Shown here: positions 13,918 through 14,042 of the stretch, piece after piece
How positions within the stretch are numbered: position 1 is the stretch's first letter
Layout: every line of letters starts with the position of its first letter
From: JBBAGE01 sp041655055
GTDB taxonomy: Bacteria > Pseudomonadota > Alphaproteobacteria > Rhodobacterales > Rhodobacteraceae
Length of the DNA: 14,042 bases
Assembly: GCA_041655055.1 (NCBI GenBank)
Contig: JBBAGE010000049.1
Span: 1 to 14,042 of the forward strand
Reading direction: 5' to 3'
Made by a program: the position numbers and the translations under genes
The notes under the pieces: model-generated
What the model was told of the DNA's origin: nothing
Seen by the model: the letters and a program-made list of their open reading frames with translations, nothing else
Database searches by the model: none

Positions 13918-14042
13918 GGCTCAGGATTCATAACCAGAAGATGACGGTTGCTGCGAGGGCGATGGCAGAGAGGAAGACCTTGGGACAGCGGTCGTAGCGG
14001 GTCGCGACGCGCCTCCAGTCCTTGAGCCTGCCGAACATGATC
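13918..14042 (-). mobile_element. IS5-family insertion sequence, terminal part
   Basis: The element end begins with GGCTCAGGATTCATAACC directly next to TA at 13916-13917, the likely duplicated target. IS5-family elements of the IS427 type duplicate TA or a short TA-centred target. Only the transposase 3' end and this outer end are inside the window; the other end cannot be seen, so the inverted repeat cannot be verified. Confidence 0.8.
13928..14042 (-). CDS. IS5-family transposase, C-terminal end (partial)
   Basis: The frame reads FGRLKDWRRVATRYDRC, then PKVFLSAIALAATVIFWL and TGA at 13928-13930. This is the characteristic C-terminus of IS5-family DDE transposases common in Rhodobacteraceae, where the FGRLKDWRRVATRYD block is the region around the last catalytic helix. 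The rest lies to the right of the window. It is transcribed in the same direction as the interrupted secretion operon. Confidence 0.88.
   Translation of the reverse strand, partial: IMFGRLKDWRRVATRYDRCPKVFLSAIALAATVIFWL

Overview
The window looks like a chromosomal segment of an alphaproteobacterium of the Rhodobacterales (Rhodobacteraceae/Roseobacter type). The grounds are a ChpT-type histidine phosphotransferase with the RICHDLISPLGAI box, an L21 ribosomal protein with a helix-hairpin-helix tail, an OlsB/OlsA ornithine-lipid pair, the order rplU-rpmA-GNAT-obgE-proB-proA, and high GC with strong G/C third-position bias over most of the window. No species can be named from the sequence alone.

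Core part (1-9101). A ThiE-like gene enters from the left and meets olsA tail to tail; olsB-olsA are a translationally coupled pair (ATGA overlap) for ornithine lipid synthesis. Divergent from olsB is chpT, the phosphotransfer hub of the CtrA cell-cycle/motility phosphorelay. ChpT meets proA tail to tail. Reading on the minus strand, rplU-rpmA (ribosomal proteins L21 and L27) have a clear promoter, a structured leader and an intrinsic terminator. They are followed by a GNAT acetyltransferase and then obgE-proB-proA (ribosome-associated GTPase plus the first two proline-biosynthesis steps), which overlap end to start. Upstream of rplU lies a secreted DUF2059 protein whose 3' end carries an exact 26-bp tandem duplication that shifts the reading frame. 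A tRNA-Ser(CGA) gene is divergent from it.

Accessory part (9102-14042). After the tRNA come an Fsr-type (fosmidomycin-resistance family) MFS exporter, then a compositionally different, AT-richer block: a 573-residue cytosolic protein of unknown function, a TolC-type outer-membrane lipoprotein and the C-terminal piece of an HlyD-type membrane fusion protein. These three form one operon with 4-bp and 11-bp overlaps. The HlyD gene is cut by an IS5-family element that runs off the right edge, with TA at the junction. The operon therefore looks like a horizontally acquired type I secretion locus that has been broken by an insertion sequence.

Gene-free gaps are all under about 210 bases: 1960-2162 (divergent olsB/chpT promoters), 6803-6951 (terminator), 7835-8029 (rplU promoter and leader), 8861-9011 (divergent DUF2059/tRNA promoters), and 9102-9269 and 10515-10611 (nothing convincing seen). 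No CRISPR array, rRNA, integrase or replication origin was seen.
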